The notes under the pieces: model-generated
Told to the model about the DNA's origin: nothing
The model's input: only the letters and a program-made list of their open reading frames with translations
Databases searched by the model: none
DNA from: Streptomyces xylophagus
GTDB lineage: Bacteria; Actinomycetota; Actinomycetes; Streptomycetales; Streptomycetaceae
NCBI RefSeq assembly: GCF_000716435.1
Contig: NZ_JNWO01000007.1
Coordinates: forward strand, 992,001-1,056,000
Direction: 5' to 3'
DNA: 64,000 nucleotides
Made by a program: the position numbers and the translations under genes
In this document: positions 16,512 through 25,982 of the stretch, one piece after another
Layout of the letters: the number at the start of each line of letters is the position of its first letter
Numbering within the stretch: position 1 is the stretch's first letter

Positions 16512-18215
16512 ATGCACCTGGCAAGACTGGCGGCTTCCGTGTCCGCCCTCGCGCTCGCGGCCACCGGCGTCACCGTCGCCCTGGCCCCGGCGAGCAGCGC
16601 CGCGGGAAGCAGCGTCTACTCCGTGGCCCCCTACGTCGACATGTCGAACAGTCAGGAAGGACTGCTCGACACCGCCATCACCGGACACAAGCTCAAGGCC
16701 TACACCGCGGCCTTCGTGCTCGGCGTCGGCTGCAACCAGATCTGGGGCGACACGCTCCCCATCGGCAACGACTCCTACACCGATCCCTTGATCGCCAAGG
16801 CGAAGTCCGAGGGCGCGTCGGTCATCGTCTCCTCCGGCGGTGCGAGCGGCGAGCCGCTGGCCTGGACGTGCTCGACGCAGAGCAGCATCGACGCCGGATA
16901 CCAGGCGATCATCAACGACTACGGCGTCACCCAGCTCGACTTCGACATCGAGGGCGCAGCCATCGCGGACACCGCGGCGGCGGCCCGCCAGATGCAGGCG
17001 ATGAAGGACCTCAAGGCGTCCAACCCGAACCTGCAGTTCTCCATGACCCTCCCCGTCCTGACGAGCGGGCTGACCGGCGACGGCGTCAACATCCTGAAGG
17101 CCGCGAAGAACGCGGGTATCAAGATCGACGTGGTCAACATCATGGCCATGGACTACTACGCGGGCACCGGCACCGAGATGGGCCAGGGCGCGATCTCCGC
17201 GGCCAAGGCCACGCTGGCGCAGATGCAGTCCGTCGACTCCGGTTACACCTACGCCAACCTCGGCATCACGCCGATGATCGGCAAGAACGACGACGGTTCC
17301 ACCTTCACGCTGGCGGACGCCCAGACGGTGGAGACCTTCGCCGCACAGAACAGCGTCGGGCGGCTCGCGTTCTGGGCCATCACCCGCGACCAGGCATGCG
17401 GCGGAAGCGCCAACTCGCTGCCCACGTGCAGTGAGATCAGCCAGAACAGCCTCGCGTTCACCGACGCGTTCGTGCCCTACGAGGGCAGCTCGGGCGGCGG
17501 CGGAGGCACCACCACCGACTTCTCCCTGTCCCTGTCACCCGGCTCCGCCTCGGCAGCCCAAGGCGGTTCGGCAACGGCAACGGTCGCCACGGCAGTCGCC
17601 TCCGGCAGCGCCGAGTCCGTCAGCCTCGCCACCTCCGGCGCACCCTCCGGCGTGAGCGTCTCCTTCAGCCCCAACTCCGTGACATCCGGCGGCAGTTCGA
17701 CACTGACGGCGACGGTCGGCTCGTCGGTGGCCGCAGGCACCTACCCGATCACCGTCACCGGCACCGCCGCGACCGGCAGCCACAGCGCGACGTACACACT
17801 CACGGTCACCACGAGCGGGAGCGGAGGCGGCGGAGGCTCACTGACCAACGCGGGCTTCGAGACCGGCACTCTGACCCCCTGGACCTGCACGGGCGGCAGC
17901 ACGGTGGTCTCCACGCCGGTCCACACCGGGAGCCACAGCCTCCAGGTCACCCCGAGCTCCAGCAGCACTGGCGAATGCGACCAGACGGTCACCCTGACCC
18001 CCAACAAGAGCTACACGCTCACCGCCTGGGTGCAAGGACCGTACGCCTACATCGGAGTCACCGGCGGCGCCTCCGCGAGCACCTGGTCGAACAACACGGC
18101 CTGGAACCAGCTGTCGGTCGCCTTCACCACCGGCAGCAGCGGAACGGTCACCGTCTACGTCCACGGCTGGTACGGCCAGTCCAACGTCACCGCCGACGAC
18201 TTCACCCTCGGCTGA
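16512..18215 (+). CDS. Secreted GH18 chitinase with Ig-like and carbohydrate-binding domains, 567 aa
   Basis: The ATG at 16512 has a GAGAGGGG ribosome site. The signal peptide ends near ASSAA (about residue 33). The GH18 domain spans about 38-325; QLDFDIEG near 141-148 is the DxxDxDxE-type catalytic motif, with Glu about 147 as proton donor. A Gly/Thr linker leads to an Ig-like domain (about 338-435), and after SGSGGGGG a C-terminal module (about 443-567, LTNAGFETGTLTPWTC) resembles CBM4_9-like carbohydrate-binding domains. It hydrolyses chitin outside the cell. The dre-like operator upstream supports chitin control. Order differs from many Streptomyces chitinases, where the CBM is N-terminal. 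Confidence 0.93.
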   Translation: MHLARLAASVSALALAATGVTVALAPASSAAGSSVYSVAPYVDMSNSQEGLLDTAITGHKLKAYTAAFVLGVGCNQIWGDTLPIGNDSYTDPLIAKAKSEGASVIVSSGGASGEPLAWTCSTQSSIDAGYQAIINDYGVTQLDFDIEGAAIADTAAAARQMQAMKDLKASNPNLQFSMTLPVLTSGLTGDGVNILKAAKNAGIKIDVVNIMAMDYYAGTGTEMGQGAISAAKATLAQMQSVDSGYTYANLGITPMIGKNDDGSTFTLADAQTVETFAAQNSVGRLAFWAITRDQACGGSANSLPTCSEISQNSLAFTDAFVPYEGSSGGGGGTTTDFSLSLSPGSASAAQGGSATATVATAVASGSAESVSLATSGAPSGVSVSFSPNSVTSGGSSTLTATVGSSVAAGTYPITVTGTAATGSHSATYTLTVTTSGSGGGGGSLTNAGFETGTLTPWTCTGGSTVVSTPVHTGSHSLQVTPSSSSTGECDQTVTLTPNKSYTLTAWVQGPYAYIGVTGGASASTWSNNTAWNQLSVAFTTGSSGTVTVYVHGWYGQSNVTADDFTLG

Positions 18216-18229
18216 GCCCACCGACGCAC

Positions 18230-18300
18230 CGATCGTGACCATGCCCGCCCGGGGAACCAGGGGAACCGGATCCGGGGCGGGCTCTGGTCATGGCCGATCG
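18230..18300 (+). terminator. Long imperfect stem-loop after the chitinase
   Basis: An inverted repeat starts 15 bases after the stop: outer CGATCG/CGATCG arms (18230-18235, 18295-18300), TGACCA/TGGTCA, and a core GCCCGCCC (18243-18250) / GGGCGGGC (18275-18282). The arms are slightly out of register, so there are internal bulges. It probably terminates the chitinase and, read on the other strand, the small gene at 18321. Confidence 0.65.
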
Positions 18301-18320
18301 TGCGGGACGAGGGGTACGGG

Positions 18321-18395
18321 TCAGCGGCGGCGCAGCATCATGACGACGAGCACGATGACGATGATGACGACCACGGTACCCAGACCTATGTACAC
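18321..18395 (-). CDS. Tiny hydrophobic membrane peptide, 24 aa
   Basis: A GTG at 18395 opens a 24-codon frame: a short polar start (VYIGLGT), one membrane helix (VVVIIVIVLVVMML) and a positively charged end (RRR) before TGA. AAGGAAAGAG lies upstream as a ribosome site. Its composition is far from random high-GC sequence, being almost all Val/Ile/Leu/Met, and the RRR tail fits the positive-inside rule. I recall similar tiny peptides in Streptomyces annotations but cannot confirm it here. It lies downstream of the tRNA-Leu gene on the same strand, beyond that gene's terminator. Confidence 0.55.
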   Translation of the reverse strand: MYIGLGTVVVIIVIVLVVMMLRRR

Positions 18396-18499
18396 GAGCT
18401 TCTCTTTCCTTCGGCTTCTGCGGCACCCATCGGTACCGCACAAGCCGAGTGCCCCCGGCAAGGCCTTTCAGCCCACTCCGGCGCCCCTGAAACGCAGAA

Positions 18500-18526
18500 G
18501 GTGCCGGCCGAGAATCGGCCAGCACC
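18500..18526 (-). terminator. Terminator of the tRNA-Leu transcript
   Basis: A 12-bp stem with one mismatch (GGTGCCGGCCGA / TCGGCCAGCACC) and a 3-nt loop is followed on the minus strand by TTCTGCGTTTC. It begins 17 bases after the 3' end of the tRNA, a typical place for a tRNA terminator. Confidence 0.75.
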
Positions 18527-18543
18527 GGTGTGCGTACTGTGTG

Positions 18544-18628
18544 TGTCCGAGGGGGGACTTGAACCCCCACGCCCGATAAAGGGCACTAGCACCTCAAGCT
18601 AGCGCGTCTGCCATTCCGCCACCCGGAC
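18544..18628 (-). tRNA. tRNA-Leu, anticodon GAG
   Basis: The minus strand folds into a class II tRNA of 85 nt. The acceptor stem is GTCCGGG / CTCGGAC with one G-U pair, and the D-arm has GGCGGAATGGCAGAC. The anticodon stem is CTAGC/GCTAG with loop TTGAGGT, giving anticodon GAG (reads CUC and CUU). A long variable arm (TGCCCTTTATCGGGCG) and a T-arm with GGGGGTTCAAGTCCCCC follow. No CCA is encoded, as is usual for Streptomyces. Confidence 0.95.
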
Positions 18629-18676
18629 CAGGTGTCTGCCGCCTGGCCGGGGGTGTTCCCCGCGGCGACATGGACA

Positions 18677-18705
18677 ACAATACCAAGCTTTCGGAGCGCC
18701 TTTCA
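18677..18705 (-). promoter_or_regulatory. Probable promoter of tRNA-Leu
   Basis: On the minus strand TGAAAG (18705-18700) and TATTGT (18682-18677) are spaced by 17 bp, about 40 bp before the tRNA 5' end. The -10 is a fair match and the -35 is weak. Placement fits a stable-RNA promoter. Confidence 0.4.
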
Positions 18706-18812
18706 CCTGCATATCCACCCCTAGGAGGGCAGGTCACGGGAGGCCTGCGACCTGCGGAAAGCCGCCACCACCGGTGAACGTTCGGCTACGGAAACCGGCC
18801 GGATTCCGGCGC

Positions 18813-19256
18813 TCACTCCCGCTCCGCGAGCACCAGGGTCTGCAGTGCCCGTACGAGTGACGCCGCCGCATCCTCGTCCAGCGGGGCGAGGAAACGGCGC
18901 TCCGCCGCGCGGCGGGCCTTCTCGGCCTGGCGGAGGCAGTCCTGACCCTCCGGCGTCAGTCCGACGATGTTCTTGCGGCGGTCCTGCGGGCTGCGGCGGC
19001 GCTCGACCAGGCCGTGGTCCTCCAGGCCGTCGATCAGCGACACCATCGTGGTGCGGTCGACCCCGAGCCGCCCCGCGGCCTCGACCTGCGACAACGGCTC
19101 CCCCGCCGACAGCACCACCAGGACGGCCAGCTCATGACCGTCCACTCCGTGCGGCGCCAGCGCCTCGGCGGACGTCCTGGCCAGCTTGGCCTGGGCGTGC
19201 TTGAGGAGGTAGCCGAGCCGGGACTCCAGGGGGGTGGGGTGCTGATCGTTGGCCAT
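18813..19256 (-). CDS. MarR family transcriptional regulator, 147 aa
   Basis: The central winged helix is clear: LSQVEAAGRLGVDRTTMVSLIDGLEDHGLVERR (recognition helix DRTTMVSLIDGLE), then the wing SPQDRRKNIVGLTPEGQ. Dimerising helices flank it. The ATG at 19256 gives a normal MarR length; frames extending further upstream have no support. It is divergent from an LLM-class oxidoreductase with a palindromic operator candidate between them. It most likely represses itself and that oxidoreductase in response to a small ligand (family knowledge plus layout). Confidence 0.92.
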   Translation of the reverse strand: MANDQHPTPLESRLGYLLKHAQAKLARTSAEALAPHGVDGHELAVLVVLSAGEPLSQVEAAGRLGVDRTTMVSLIDGLEDHGLVERRRSPQDRRKNIVGLTPEGQDCLRQAEKARRAAERRFLAPLDEDAAASLVRALQTLVLAERE

Positions 19257-19290
19257 TCGCCGACTGTATCCCGACTGAATCCTCACTCTG

Positions 19291-19311
19291 ATCGTCAGCA
19301 TGCCTGACGAT
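19291..19311. promoter_or_regulatory. Palindromic operator between MarR and LLM genes
   Basis: Two perfect 8-bp arms, ATCGTCAG (19291-19298) and CTGACGAT (19304-19311), flank the 5-bp centre CATGC. It lies 35 bp before the MarR start and 18 bp before the oxidoreductase start, so bound protein would block both promoters. A -10 candidate TACGCT (19316-19321) for the oxidoreductase is adjacent, which would make that mRNA almost leaderless. Confidence 0.72.
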
Positions 19312-19328
19312 TGGCTACGCTGATGGTC

Positions 19329-20294
19329 ATGACAGCCATGACGGACAAGGCAGAAGCAACCAATGTGCGCTTCGGGATCAAGACGACCCCCATGCATGTG
19401 TCGTACGAGGACATCCGGCGGGTCTGGCTGGAGGCCGACACCGTGCCGGAGATCGCGGACGCCTGGCTGTGGGACCACCTGCTACCGGTCGCCGGCCCGA
19501 AGGACGGGCAGATACACGAGGGCTGGACCCTCCTCAGCGCGCTCGCCGCGCAGACGGAACGGCTCCGGCTCGGACTCCTCGTCACCAGCAACCGCATCCG
19601 TCCACCGGCCGTACTCGGCAAGATGGCATCCACGGTGGACGTGATCTCGGGCGGCCGTCTCGTCCTCAGGCTGGGAGTCGGCGGCACGCATCAGCCGCCG
19701 GGGACCGGGGGCATCGAGGGCGCCAATCCGGCGATCGCCGAGTACGAGGCGTACGGCCTCTCGCTCGTCCCGCCCGGCGAGGGCCTCGCACGGCTCGCGG
19801 AGACCGTCGAGATCCTGAAGGGGATGTGGACCCGGGACGTCTTCGACTTCGAGGGCCGTTACTACCGTCTCCGGGGCACGCGATGCGAACCCAAGCCCGT
19901 ACAGCGGCCCGGTCCCCCGCTGCTCATCGGCGGCTGGGGCACCCGCCTGCTGCGGCTGGTCGCCGAGCACGCCGACATGTGGAACGTTCCAGGGCCACCG
20001 CACAACACCGTCGAGCACGTCGCCGAGCGCGCCCGCGTCCTGGACGCGCACTGCGCCGAACTGGGCCGCGACCCGGGCACGATCACGCGCTCGGTGCAGA
20101 TCCTGGTGTCGTACGACGATCCGGCCACGACCCGGGAGACGGTCGGCAGGCTCGTCGACGCCGGGATGAACCACATCGTGCTGAGTCTGCCGCGCCCCTA
20201 TCCGCAGGGCGTGGCCCGGTGGCTGGCCGACGAGATCATCGCCGGGCGGCACTCGGTGAACGCGAGTGCCACCCGGCCGCCGATCACGGCGTGA
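19329..20294 (+). CDS. LLM class (F420- or flavin-dependent) oxidoreductase, 321 aa
   Basis: It begins with VRFGIKTTPMHVSYEDIRRVW and shows WLWDHLLPVAGPKDG, typical of luciferase-like TIM-barrel enzymes. TERLRLGLLVTSNRIRPPAVLGKMASTVD is the region that contacts the cofactor, and GRLVLRLGVGG and PPLLIGGWG are family motifs. F420 is the more likely cofactor in an actinomycete (inference). Three ATGs (19323, 19329, 19338) are possible and none has a clear ribosome site; 19329 is a compromise. It is probably controlled by the divergent MarR protein. Confidence 0.82.
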   Translation: MTAMTDKAEATNVRFGIKTTPMHVSYEDIRRVWLEADTVPEIADAWLWDHLLPVAGPKDGQIHEGWTLLSALAAQTERLRLGLLVTSNRIRPPAVLGKMASTVDVISGGRLVLRLGVGGTHQPPGTGGIEGANPAIAEYEAYGLSLVPPGEGLARLAETVEILKGMWTRDVFDFEGRYYRLRGTRCEPKPVQRPGPPLLIGGWGTRLLRLVAEHADMWNVPGPPHNTVEHVAERARVLDAHCAELGRDPGTITRSVQILVSYDDPATTRETVGRLVDAGMNHIVLSLPRPYPQGVARWLADEIIAGRHSVNASATRPPITA

Positions 20295-20397
20295 GCCGGT
20301 GCCTGCCGGTGCCTGTCGGCGACAACTCGGGGCCGCACCCGCCGGTCCCGGCGCGGGACTGTGCCCGCCGGTCACGGCACCTACGGGTGCCCACCGC

Positions 20398-21966
20398 TCA
20401 CGGCATGAGCTGGTACTCCGGGAAGTTGCCGGGGAGCCGCTCCCCCACCGGCCCGTGTGTCACCGCGCGGATGAGGAGTTCGCCGCCGACGAAGGCACCG
20501 CGCCAGGAGGCGCCGAAGCCGCCGAACAGTTCGTCGCGGTCGCCGCGGGAGCGTGGTGTGCCGTGGCCGACCTTGAACGCGCGGATCTGCGGGGCCAGTC
20601 GGTCGTATGTCGCGCGGTCGTCGGTGGAGAGGGTGGCGACCAGCGCGCCGTTGGACGCGTTCATCGCGGCCAGCAACTCCGCCTCCGTGTCGACCAGGAC
20701 GATGGTGTCGACCGGGCCGAACGGCTCCGCGTGATGCAGCGGGGACGACGGGGGCGGGTTGAGGAGCGTGACGGGTCGGACGTACGCCGAAGTGTCCTGC
20801 CCGGGAAGGAAGTTGGCCTCGGACAGCTTGCCGCGGTGCAGCGGTACGGCGCCGCGGTCGATCGCCTCGGCCACCTGGTCGTGGAGTTCCTTGGCCTTGG
20901 CCGCGTTGATCAACGGGCCGAAGTCCAGCTCCGGATACGGGTCTTGGGCGTCCCGGACCGCAAGGGGGTGGCCGACTCGGAGAGTTCGGACCGCCGGGAG
21001 GTAGGCCGTGAGGAACTCGTCGAACAGCTCACGCTGGACGACGAAACGCGGATAGGCCGTGCAGCGCTGCTTGCCGTAGTCGAAGAGTTTGGGGATGACC
21101 GCGGTGAGCGTGTCCCAGTCCGTGTGGTTCCAGATGCCCCAGGTGTTGAGTCCTTCCTGTTCGAGGACATGCCGTTTGCCGAGGTCGGCGACGGCCGTGG
21201 CCACCGCGGCTCCGGTGTCGCGGCCGCCGACGAAGGAGACGCAGCCGATCTCGGGCGCGCGCACCAGCGCCTCCGACAACTCGCCTCCGCTGCCGCTGAC
21301 GAGGGTGACGGGGATTCCCTCGCGCGCGGCGAGCGCGGCGGCCAGGGTGAGGCAGGCGACGCCGCCGTCGGTCGGGGTCTTGGCGATGACCGCGTTCCCT
21401 GCCAGCGCCTGGACCAGCATGGCGTGCACCAGCACGCTCATCGGGTAGTTCCAGCTCGCGATGTTGGACACCGGGCCGTCGAGCGGGGTGCGGCCGGCGA
21501 GCATCGGTTCGATGCCGTCGACGTACCAGCGCACTCCGTCGATGGACCGGTCCACGTCCGCCTGCGCGAGCCGCCAGGGCTTGCCGATCTCCCAGACCAG
21601 CAGCAGCGCGAGGAGTTCGCGGTGCTCGGTCAGGGCGTCCAGCGTGGCGGCGACGCGGGCGCGCCGTTCGTCGAGCGGGACATGGCGCCAGGCGCGGTGC
21701 TGGTCGAGGGAGGCGCGTACGGCCTGGTGGGCGGTGGACCGGTCCAGGCGGGGCGGTCCGGCGATGGGGCTGCCGTCGACGGGGCTGGTGGCAGGCAGGG
21801 CCCGGCCGTCCCGTTGCCAGGCGGAGTTCCAGAGGTTGAGGACACGGTCGTCCTGGAACGCCTCGGGCGCGACGGCGAGACAACGCCGCCAGGCGTCACT
21901 CCAGGACGTGCCCGCCTTGAGGGTCGGGTGGGGAGGGATCGGGGCCGGGGTGAGGGTTGATGCCAT
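20398..21966 (-). CDS. Divergent aldehyde dehydrogenase family protein, 522 aa
   Basis: The ATG at 21966 has GGAGCAG at the right distance. The fold is ALDH: SNIASWNYPMSV (nucleotide region), GNAVIAKTPTDGG (Lys for NAD(P)), VSFVGGRDTGAAVA, and the catalytic Cys near 300 in GKQRCTAYPR. The usual ELGG segment is EQEGLN, so the general-base Glu seems kept although the motif is unusual. C-terminal AEPFGPVDTIVLV is standard. It lies 118 bp after a SucCD-type ligase gene pair on the same strand. In that setting it may make or use an acyl-CoA (CoA-acylating reductase) or oxidise a small aldehyde such as glyoxylate; the substrate is a guess. Confidence 0.8.
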   Translation of the reverse strand: MASTLTPAPIPPHPTLKAGTSWSDAWRRCLAVAPEAFQDDRVLNLWNSAWQRDGRALPATSPVDGSPIAGPPRLDRSTAHQAVRASLDQHRAWRHVPLDERRARVAATLDALTEHRELLALLLVWEIGKPWRLAQADVDRSIDGVRWYVDGIEPMLAGRTPLDGPVSNIASWNYPMSVLVHAMLVQALAGNAVIAKTPTDGGVACLTLAAALAAREGIPVTLVSGSGGELSEALVRAPEIGCVSFVGGRDTGAAVATAVADLGKRHVLEQEGLNTWGIWNHTDWDTLTAVIPKLFDYGKQRCTAYPRFVVQRELFDEFLTAYLPAVRTLRVGHPLAVRDAQDPYPELDFGPLINAAKAKELHDQVAEAIDRGAVPLHRGKLSEANFLPGQDTSAYVRPVTLLNPPPSSPLHHAEPFGPVDTIVLVDTEAELLAAMNASNGALVATLSTDDRATYDRLAPQIRAFKVGHGTPRSRGDRDELFGGFGASWRGAFVGGELLIRAVTHGPVGERLPGNFPEYQLMP

Positions 21967-22084
21967 GCTTCTGCTCCGCTCTCGGTGCACAGTCGGGGCG
22001 GGGTGAGGCAGGAACGGTCCTACGTACGAACTGTCGTACAGATGAAGCTAGTTGCGCTCGAAGGAGCGCGACAGTCACGGCACG

Positions 22085-23002
22085 TCAACTATGAGTGACA
22101 TCACGTGCCGCGTGCGGGAGGTCCAGGTGGTCCAGGTGGTCGAGCACCAGCCGGGCGGTCTCCGTCGGGGTGCGTCCGACCTTGACTCCTACGGCCTCCA
22201 GCGCCTCCTTCTTCGCCGTCGCCGTACCGGAGGAGCCCGACACGATCGCGCCCGCGTGGCCCATCGTCTTGCCCTCGGGTGCGGTGAAGCCTGCGATGTA
22301 GCCGACGACCGGTTTGGTGACGTGGTCGCGGATGTACGCGGCGGCGCGTTCCTCGGCGTCGCCGCCGATCTCCCCGATGAGGACGACGAGTTCGGTGTCG
22401 GGGTCGTCCTGGAAGGCGGCGAGGCAGTCGATGTGGGTCGTGCCGACGACGGGGTCTCCACCGATGCCGACGCAGGTCGAGAAGCCGATGTCCCGTAGCT
22501 CGTACATGAGTTGGTAGGTGAGCGTGCCGGACTTGGAGACCAGGCCGATGCGGCCCGGCTTGGTGATGTCGGCGGGGATGATGCCCGCGTTGGCCTGGCC
22601 GGGGGTGATCAGGCCGGGGCAGTTGGGGCCGATGATCCGGGTGCCCTTCGACCTGGCGTACGCCGTGAAGGCGACCGAGTCGTGGACGGGGATGCCCTCG
22701 GTGATGACGACGGCGAGGCCGATGCCCGCGTCGGCGGCCTCGGTCACGGCCGCCTTGGCGAAGGCGGGCGGCACGAACACGACGGTTACATCGGCTCCCG
22801 TCGACTGCATACCGGCGGCGACCGACCCGAAGACGGGGACGGCGCGGTCGTCGAAGTCGACGGTGCGGCCGGCCTTGCGCGGGTTGACGCCACCGACGAC
22901 GTTCGTGCCGGCCGCGAGCATCCGTCGGGTGTGCTTCATGCCCTCGCCGCCGGTCATTCCCTGGACGAGGACCTTGCTCTCCTTGGTGAGGTAGATCGCC
23001 AT
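22085..23002 (-). CDS. sucD: Succinyl-CoA ligase alpha subunit (SucD-type, ADP-forming), 305 aa
   Basis: [28 protein letters not shown] is the CoA-binding start, [13 protein letters not shown] is conserved, and the phosphorylated His is H249 in [13 protein letters not shown]. It starts 11 bases after the stop of the beta subunit with GGAGC as ribosome site. Sequence motifs are those of succinate-CoA ligase. Because it sits in an oxalate-degradation locus, this pair may be a specialised copy acting on another dicarboxylate such as oxalate or malate rather than the TCA-cycle enzyme (inference). Confidence 0.88.
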   Translation of the reverse strand: MAIYLTKESKVLVQGMTGGEGMKHTRRMLAAGTNVVGGVNPRKAGRTVDFDDRAVPVFGSVAAGMQSTGADVTVVFVPPAFAKAAVTEAADAGIGLAVVITEGIPVHDSVAFTAYARSKGTRIIGPNCPGLITPGQANAGIIPADITKPGRIGLVSKSGTLTYQLMYELRDIGFSTCVGIGGDPVVGTTHIDCLAAFQDDPDTELVVLIGEIGGDAEERAAAYIRDHVTKPVVGYIAGFTAPEGKTMGHAGAIVSGSSGTATAKKEALEAVGVKVGRTPTETARLVLDHLDHLDLPHAARDVTHS

Positions 23003-23013
23003 GTCCCGGCTCC

Positions 23014-24144
23014 TTAGCGTGCGTTGGCGAGGTCGGCGGCGCGGCGTGCGGCGCCGTCCATGGTGGTGGCCTGCTGGACCAGCGGATGGGCGTGGCCGTC
23101 GAGGATGGCCCGGCCGCGGGCCGCGTTGTTGCCGTCGAGCCGGACGACGAGCGGTTTGGTCAACTGCACGGTGTCCAGGGCCCGTACGATGCCGTCGGCC
23201 ACCGCGTCGCACGCGGTGATGCCGCCGAAGACGTTGACGAAGACCGACTTCACGGCCGGGTCGGAAAGGATGACGGACAGCCCGTCGGCCATGATCTGGG
23301 CCGAGGCGCCGCCGCCGATGTCGAGGAAGTTGGCGGGACGGGCACCACAGCCGGCCACCACGTCGAGCGTCGACATGACCAGACCCGCGCCGTTGCCGAT
23401 GACGCCGACCTCGCCGTCGAGCTTGACGTAGTTGAGCCCCTTCGCGGCGGCCGCCGCCTCCAGCGGATCGTCGTGCGCCGCGCCCTCGGCGCACCAACGC
23501 GCCTGCCGGAAACGGGCGTTGTCGTCGAGGGTGACCTTGCCGTCGAGGGCGAGGATCTGCCCCTGCTTCGTCCGCACGAGCGGGTTCACCTCGACGAGGA
23601 CAGCGTCCTCGCGCACCAGCACCTCCCAGAGCCGTACGAGGACGTCGACGGTCTGCGGCGGCAGCCCGGCCGCCTCGGCGATCTCGCCCGCCTTCGCCGA
23701 GGTGACGCCCTCGGCCGGATCGATGTGTATACGGGCGACCGCATCCGGTCGACCGGCGGCGATCTCCTCGATCTCCATACCGCCCTCCGCGGACGCGATC
23801 GCGAGGAAACGGCCGGCCGCGCGGTCGAGGACGTAGGAGACGTAGAACTCGCTCTCGATGTCGACCGGTTGGGCCAGCATCACCTTGCCGACCGTGTGGC
23901 CCTTGATGTCCATGCCGAGGATCTGCCGCGCGGTCAGCTCCGCGGCGGCCGGGTCGGCGGCGAGCTTCACCCCGCCCGCTTTCCCTCGCCCACCGGTCTT
24001 CACCTGGGCTTTCACCACCACCCGCCCGCCCAGCCTGCGGGCGATCTCCCGTGCCTCCTTGGACGAGGCGGTGACCTCGGCCCGGGGCACCAGGATGCCG
24101 TGTTCCTCGAAGAGTTCCCTTGCCTGGTGCTCGTACAGGTCCAT
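23014..24144 (-). CDS. sucC: Succinyl-CoA ligase beta subunit (SucC-type, ATP-grasp), 376 aa
   Basis: It opens [17 protein letters not shown], the classic SucC start. The ATP-grasp domain shows [21 protein letters not shown] and LVEVNPLV, where Glu and Asn bind metal. The C-terminal ligase domain has [13 protein letters not shown] and [11 protein letters not shown]. Length is slightly under E. coli SucC. First gene of the minus-strand sucCD-aldehyde dehydrogenase run, divergent from oxalyl-CoA decarboxylase across a 144-bp region with a palindrome. That shared control region is the main reason to link this ligase to oxalate use. Confidence 0.88.
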   Translation of the reverse strand: MDLYEHQARELFEEHGILVPRAEVTASSKEAREIARRLGGRVVVKAQVKTGGRGKAGGVKLAADPAAAELTARQILGMDIKGHTVGKVMLAQPVDIESEFYVSYVLDRAAGRFLAIASAEGGMEIEEIAAGRPDAVARIHIDPAEGVTSAKAGEIAEAAGLPPQTVDVLVRLWEVLVREDAVLVEVNPLVRTKQGQILALDGKVTLDDNARFRQARWCAEGAAHDDPLEAAAAAKGLNYVKLDGEVGVIGNGAGLVMSTLDVVAGCGARPANFLDIGGGASAQIMADGLSVILSDPAVKSVFVNVFGGITACDAVADGIVRALDTVQLTKPLVVRLDGNNAARGRAILDGHAHPLVQQATTMDGAARRAADLANAR

Positions 24145-24213
24145 CTCGGCTCCTGACTTAAAAGTGCCGCACGCCCCCTGGACACCACCCACCGGATGCG
24201 GGATAACAAGTTT

Positions 24214-24237
24214 CATACAGTATTCGTCGACTGTATG
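24214..24237. promoter_or_regulatory. Palindromic operator between sucC and oxc
   Basis: Two perfect 8-bp arms, CATACAGT (24214-24221) and ACTGTATG (24230-24237), flank an 8-bp centre. It lies 70 bp before sucC and 52 bp before the decarboxylase gene. The ATACTGTA core also occurs in the region upstream of the ketopantoate-reductase-like gene (from 35943), so the GntR protein at 32383-33060 is the natural candidate ligand. Confidence 0.65.
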
Positions 24238-24288
24238 CAATGTACCGCGAGAGCGTTCCAACCCCCTACGAAGGGACAGGACTTCGCC

Positions 24289-25971
24289 ATGCCCGACGAC
24301 ACCCAGGACGTGATTTCCGGTGGTCATCTCGTCGCCAAAGCCCTGAAGGCCGAGGGGGTCGACCGCATCTACACCCTCTGCGGCGGCCACATCATCGACA
24401 TCTACGACGGTTGCGTCGACGAGGGCATAGAAGTCGTCGACGTACGGCACGAGCAGGTCGCCGCCCACGCCGCCGACGGCTACGCGCGGATCACCGGTAA
24501 GCCCGGGTGCGCGGTGGTCACCGCGGGTCCCGGTACGACCGACGCCGTCACCGGTGTCGCCAACGCGTTCCGCGCGGAGTCCCCGATGCTGCTGATCGGC
24601 GGCCAAGGGGCCCTCACCCAGCACAAGATGGGGTCCCTGCAGGACCTGCCGCACGTCGACATGATGACGCCGATCACCAAGTTCGCGGCGACGGTGCCGG
24701 ACACGGCGCGCGCCGCCGACATGGTGTCGATGGCGTTCCGCGAGTGCTACCACGGCGCGCCCGGCCCCTCCTTCCTGGAGATCCCGCGTGACGTGCTGGA
24801 CGCCAAGGTGCCGGTGGGCAAGGCGCGGGTGCCGAAGCCCGGTGCCTACCGTGCCTCGACCCGCTCGGCCGGCGACCCCGAGGCGATCGAGAAGCTCGCC
24901 GACCTGCTCGTGCACGCCGAGAAGCCGGCGATCCTGTTGGGCAGCCAGGTGTGGACAACTCGCGGCACCGAGGCGGCAATCGACCTCGTCCGCACCCTCA
25001 ACATCCCCGCGTACATGAACGGCGCCGGCCGCGGCACCCTCCCGCCCGGCGACCCGCACCACTTCCAACTGTCGCGCCGGTACGCCTTCTCCAACGCCGA
25101 CGTCATCGTCATCGTCGGCACGCCCTTCGACTTCCGCATGGGCTACGGCAAGCGCCTCTCCCCCGACGCGACCGTCGTGCAGATCGACCTCGACTACCGC
25201 ACCGTCGGCAAGAACCGCGACATCGACCTCGGCATCGTCGGCGACGCGGGGCTCGTCCTGAAGTCGGTCGCGGACGCCGCTTCGGGGCGCCTCAACGGCG
25301 GTGCGTCCAGGCGCAAGGAGTGGCTCGACGAGCTGCGCGCCGCCGAACAGGCCGCGATCGAGAAGCGGTTGCCGAGCCTGAAGTCGGACGCCTCACCGAT
25401 CCACCCGTACCGCCTGGTCAGCGAGATCAACGAGTTCCTCACCGAAGACTCGATCTACATCGGCGACGGCGGCGACATCGTCACCTTCTCCGGGCAGGTC
25501 GTCCAGCCCAAGTCGCCCGGCCACTGGATGGATCCGGGCCCGCTGGGCACGCTCGGTGTCGGTATCCCCTTCGTCCTCGCGGCGAAGCAGGCACGGCCGG
25601 ACAAGGAGGTCGTCGCGCTGTTCGGCGACGGCGCGTTCTCCCTCACCGGCTGGGACTTCGAGACCCTCGTCCGCTACGACCTCCCCTTCGTCGGCATCGT
25701 CGGCAACAACTCCTCGATGAACCAGATCCGTTACGGCCAGGCCGCCAAGTACGGCCCGGAGCGCGAGCGGGTCGGCAACACCCTCGGCGACGTCCACTAC
25801 GACAAGTTCGCCCAGATGCTGGGCGGTTACGGCGAGGAGGTCCGCGACCCCGCCGACATCGCCCCGGCCCTGCGACGCGCCCGCGAGTCGGGCAAGCCGT
25901 CGCTGATCAACGTCTGGGTCGACCCGGACGCGTACGCCCCCGGAACCATGAACCAGACGATGTACAAGTGA
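24289..25971 (+). CDS. oxc: Oxalyl-CoA decarboxylase, thiamine-diphosphate enzyme, 560 aa
   Basis: The three TPP-enzyme domains are complete. The activating Glu is about E55 in [31 protein letters not shown] is typical of the oxalyl-CoA branch, and the TPP-Mg motif is [16 protein letters not shown] (about 446-461) ending in [14 protein letters not shown] (NN at 473-474). Downstream order frc, acyl-CoA synthetase, two OFA transporters supports the assignment. It converts oxalyl-CoA to formyl-CoA and CO2 in the cytoplasm. The ATG at 24289 follows AAGGGACAGG. The frc start lies 11 bp after its stop. Confidence 0.93.
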   Translation: MPDDTQDVISGGHLVAKALKAEGVDRIYTLCGGHIIDIYDGCVDEGIEVVDVRHEQVAAHAADGYARITGKPGCAVVTAGPGTTDAVTGVANAFRAESPMLLIGGQGALTQHKMGSLQDLPHVDMMTPITKFAATVPDTARAADMVSMAFRECYHGAPGPSFLEIPRDVLDAKVPVGKARVPKPGAYRASTRSAGDPEAIEKLADLLVHAEKPAILLGSQVWTTRGTEAAIDLVRTLNIPAYMNGAGRGTLPPGDPHHFQLSRRYAFSNADVIVIVGTPFDFRMGYGKRLSPDATVVQIDLDYRTVGKNRDIDLGIVGDAGLVLKSVADAASGRLNGGASRRKEWLDELRAAEQAAIEKRLPSLKSDASPIHPYRLVSEINEFLTEDSIYIGDGGDIVTFSGQVVQPKSPGHWMDPGPLGTLGVGIPFVLAAKQARPDKEVVALFGDGAFSLTGWDFETLVRYDLPFVGIVGNNSSMNQIRYGQAAKYGPERERVGNTLGDVHYDKFAQMLGGYGEEVRDPADIAPALRRARESGKPSLINVWVDPDAYAPGTMNQTMYK

Positions 25972-25982
25972 GGTGAACGGCC

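Noticed and set aside
20295..20397. GCCGGTGCCT direct repeats and short GC stems between the convergent LLM and aldehyde dehydrogenase genes
   Set aside because: Arms are too short and irregular to call a terminator or repeat with confidence.
23014..25068. Possible 300-residue N-terminal extension of SucC
   Set aside because: The extra part is antisense to oxalyl-CoA decarboxylase. The classic SucC start [12 protein letters not shown] at 24144 fixes the true start.
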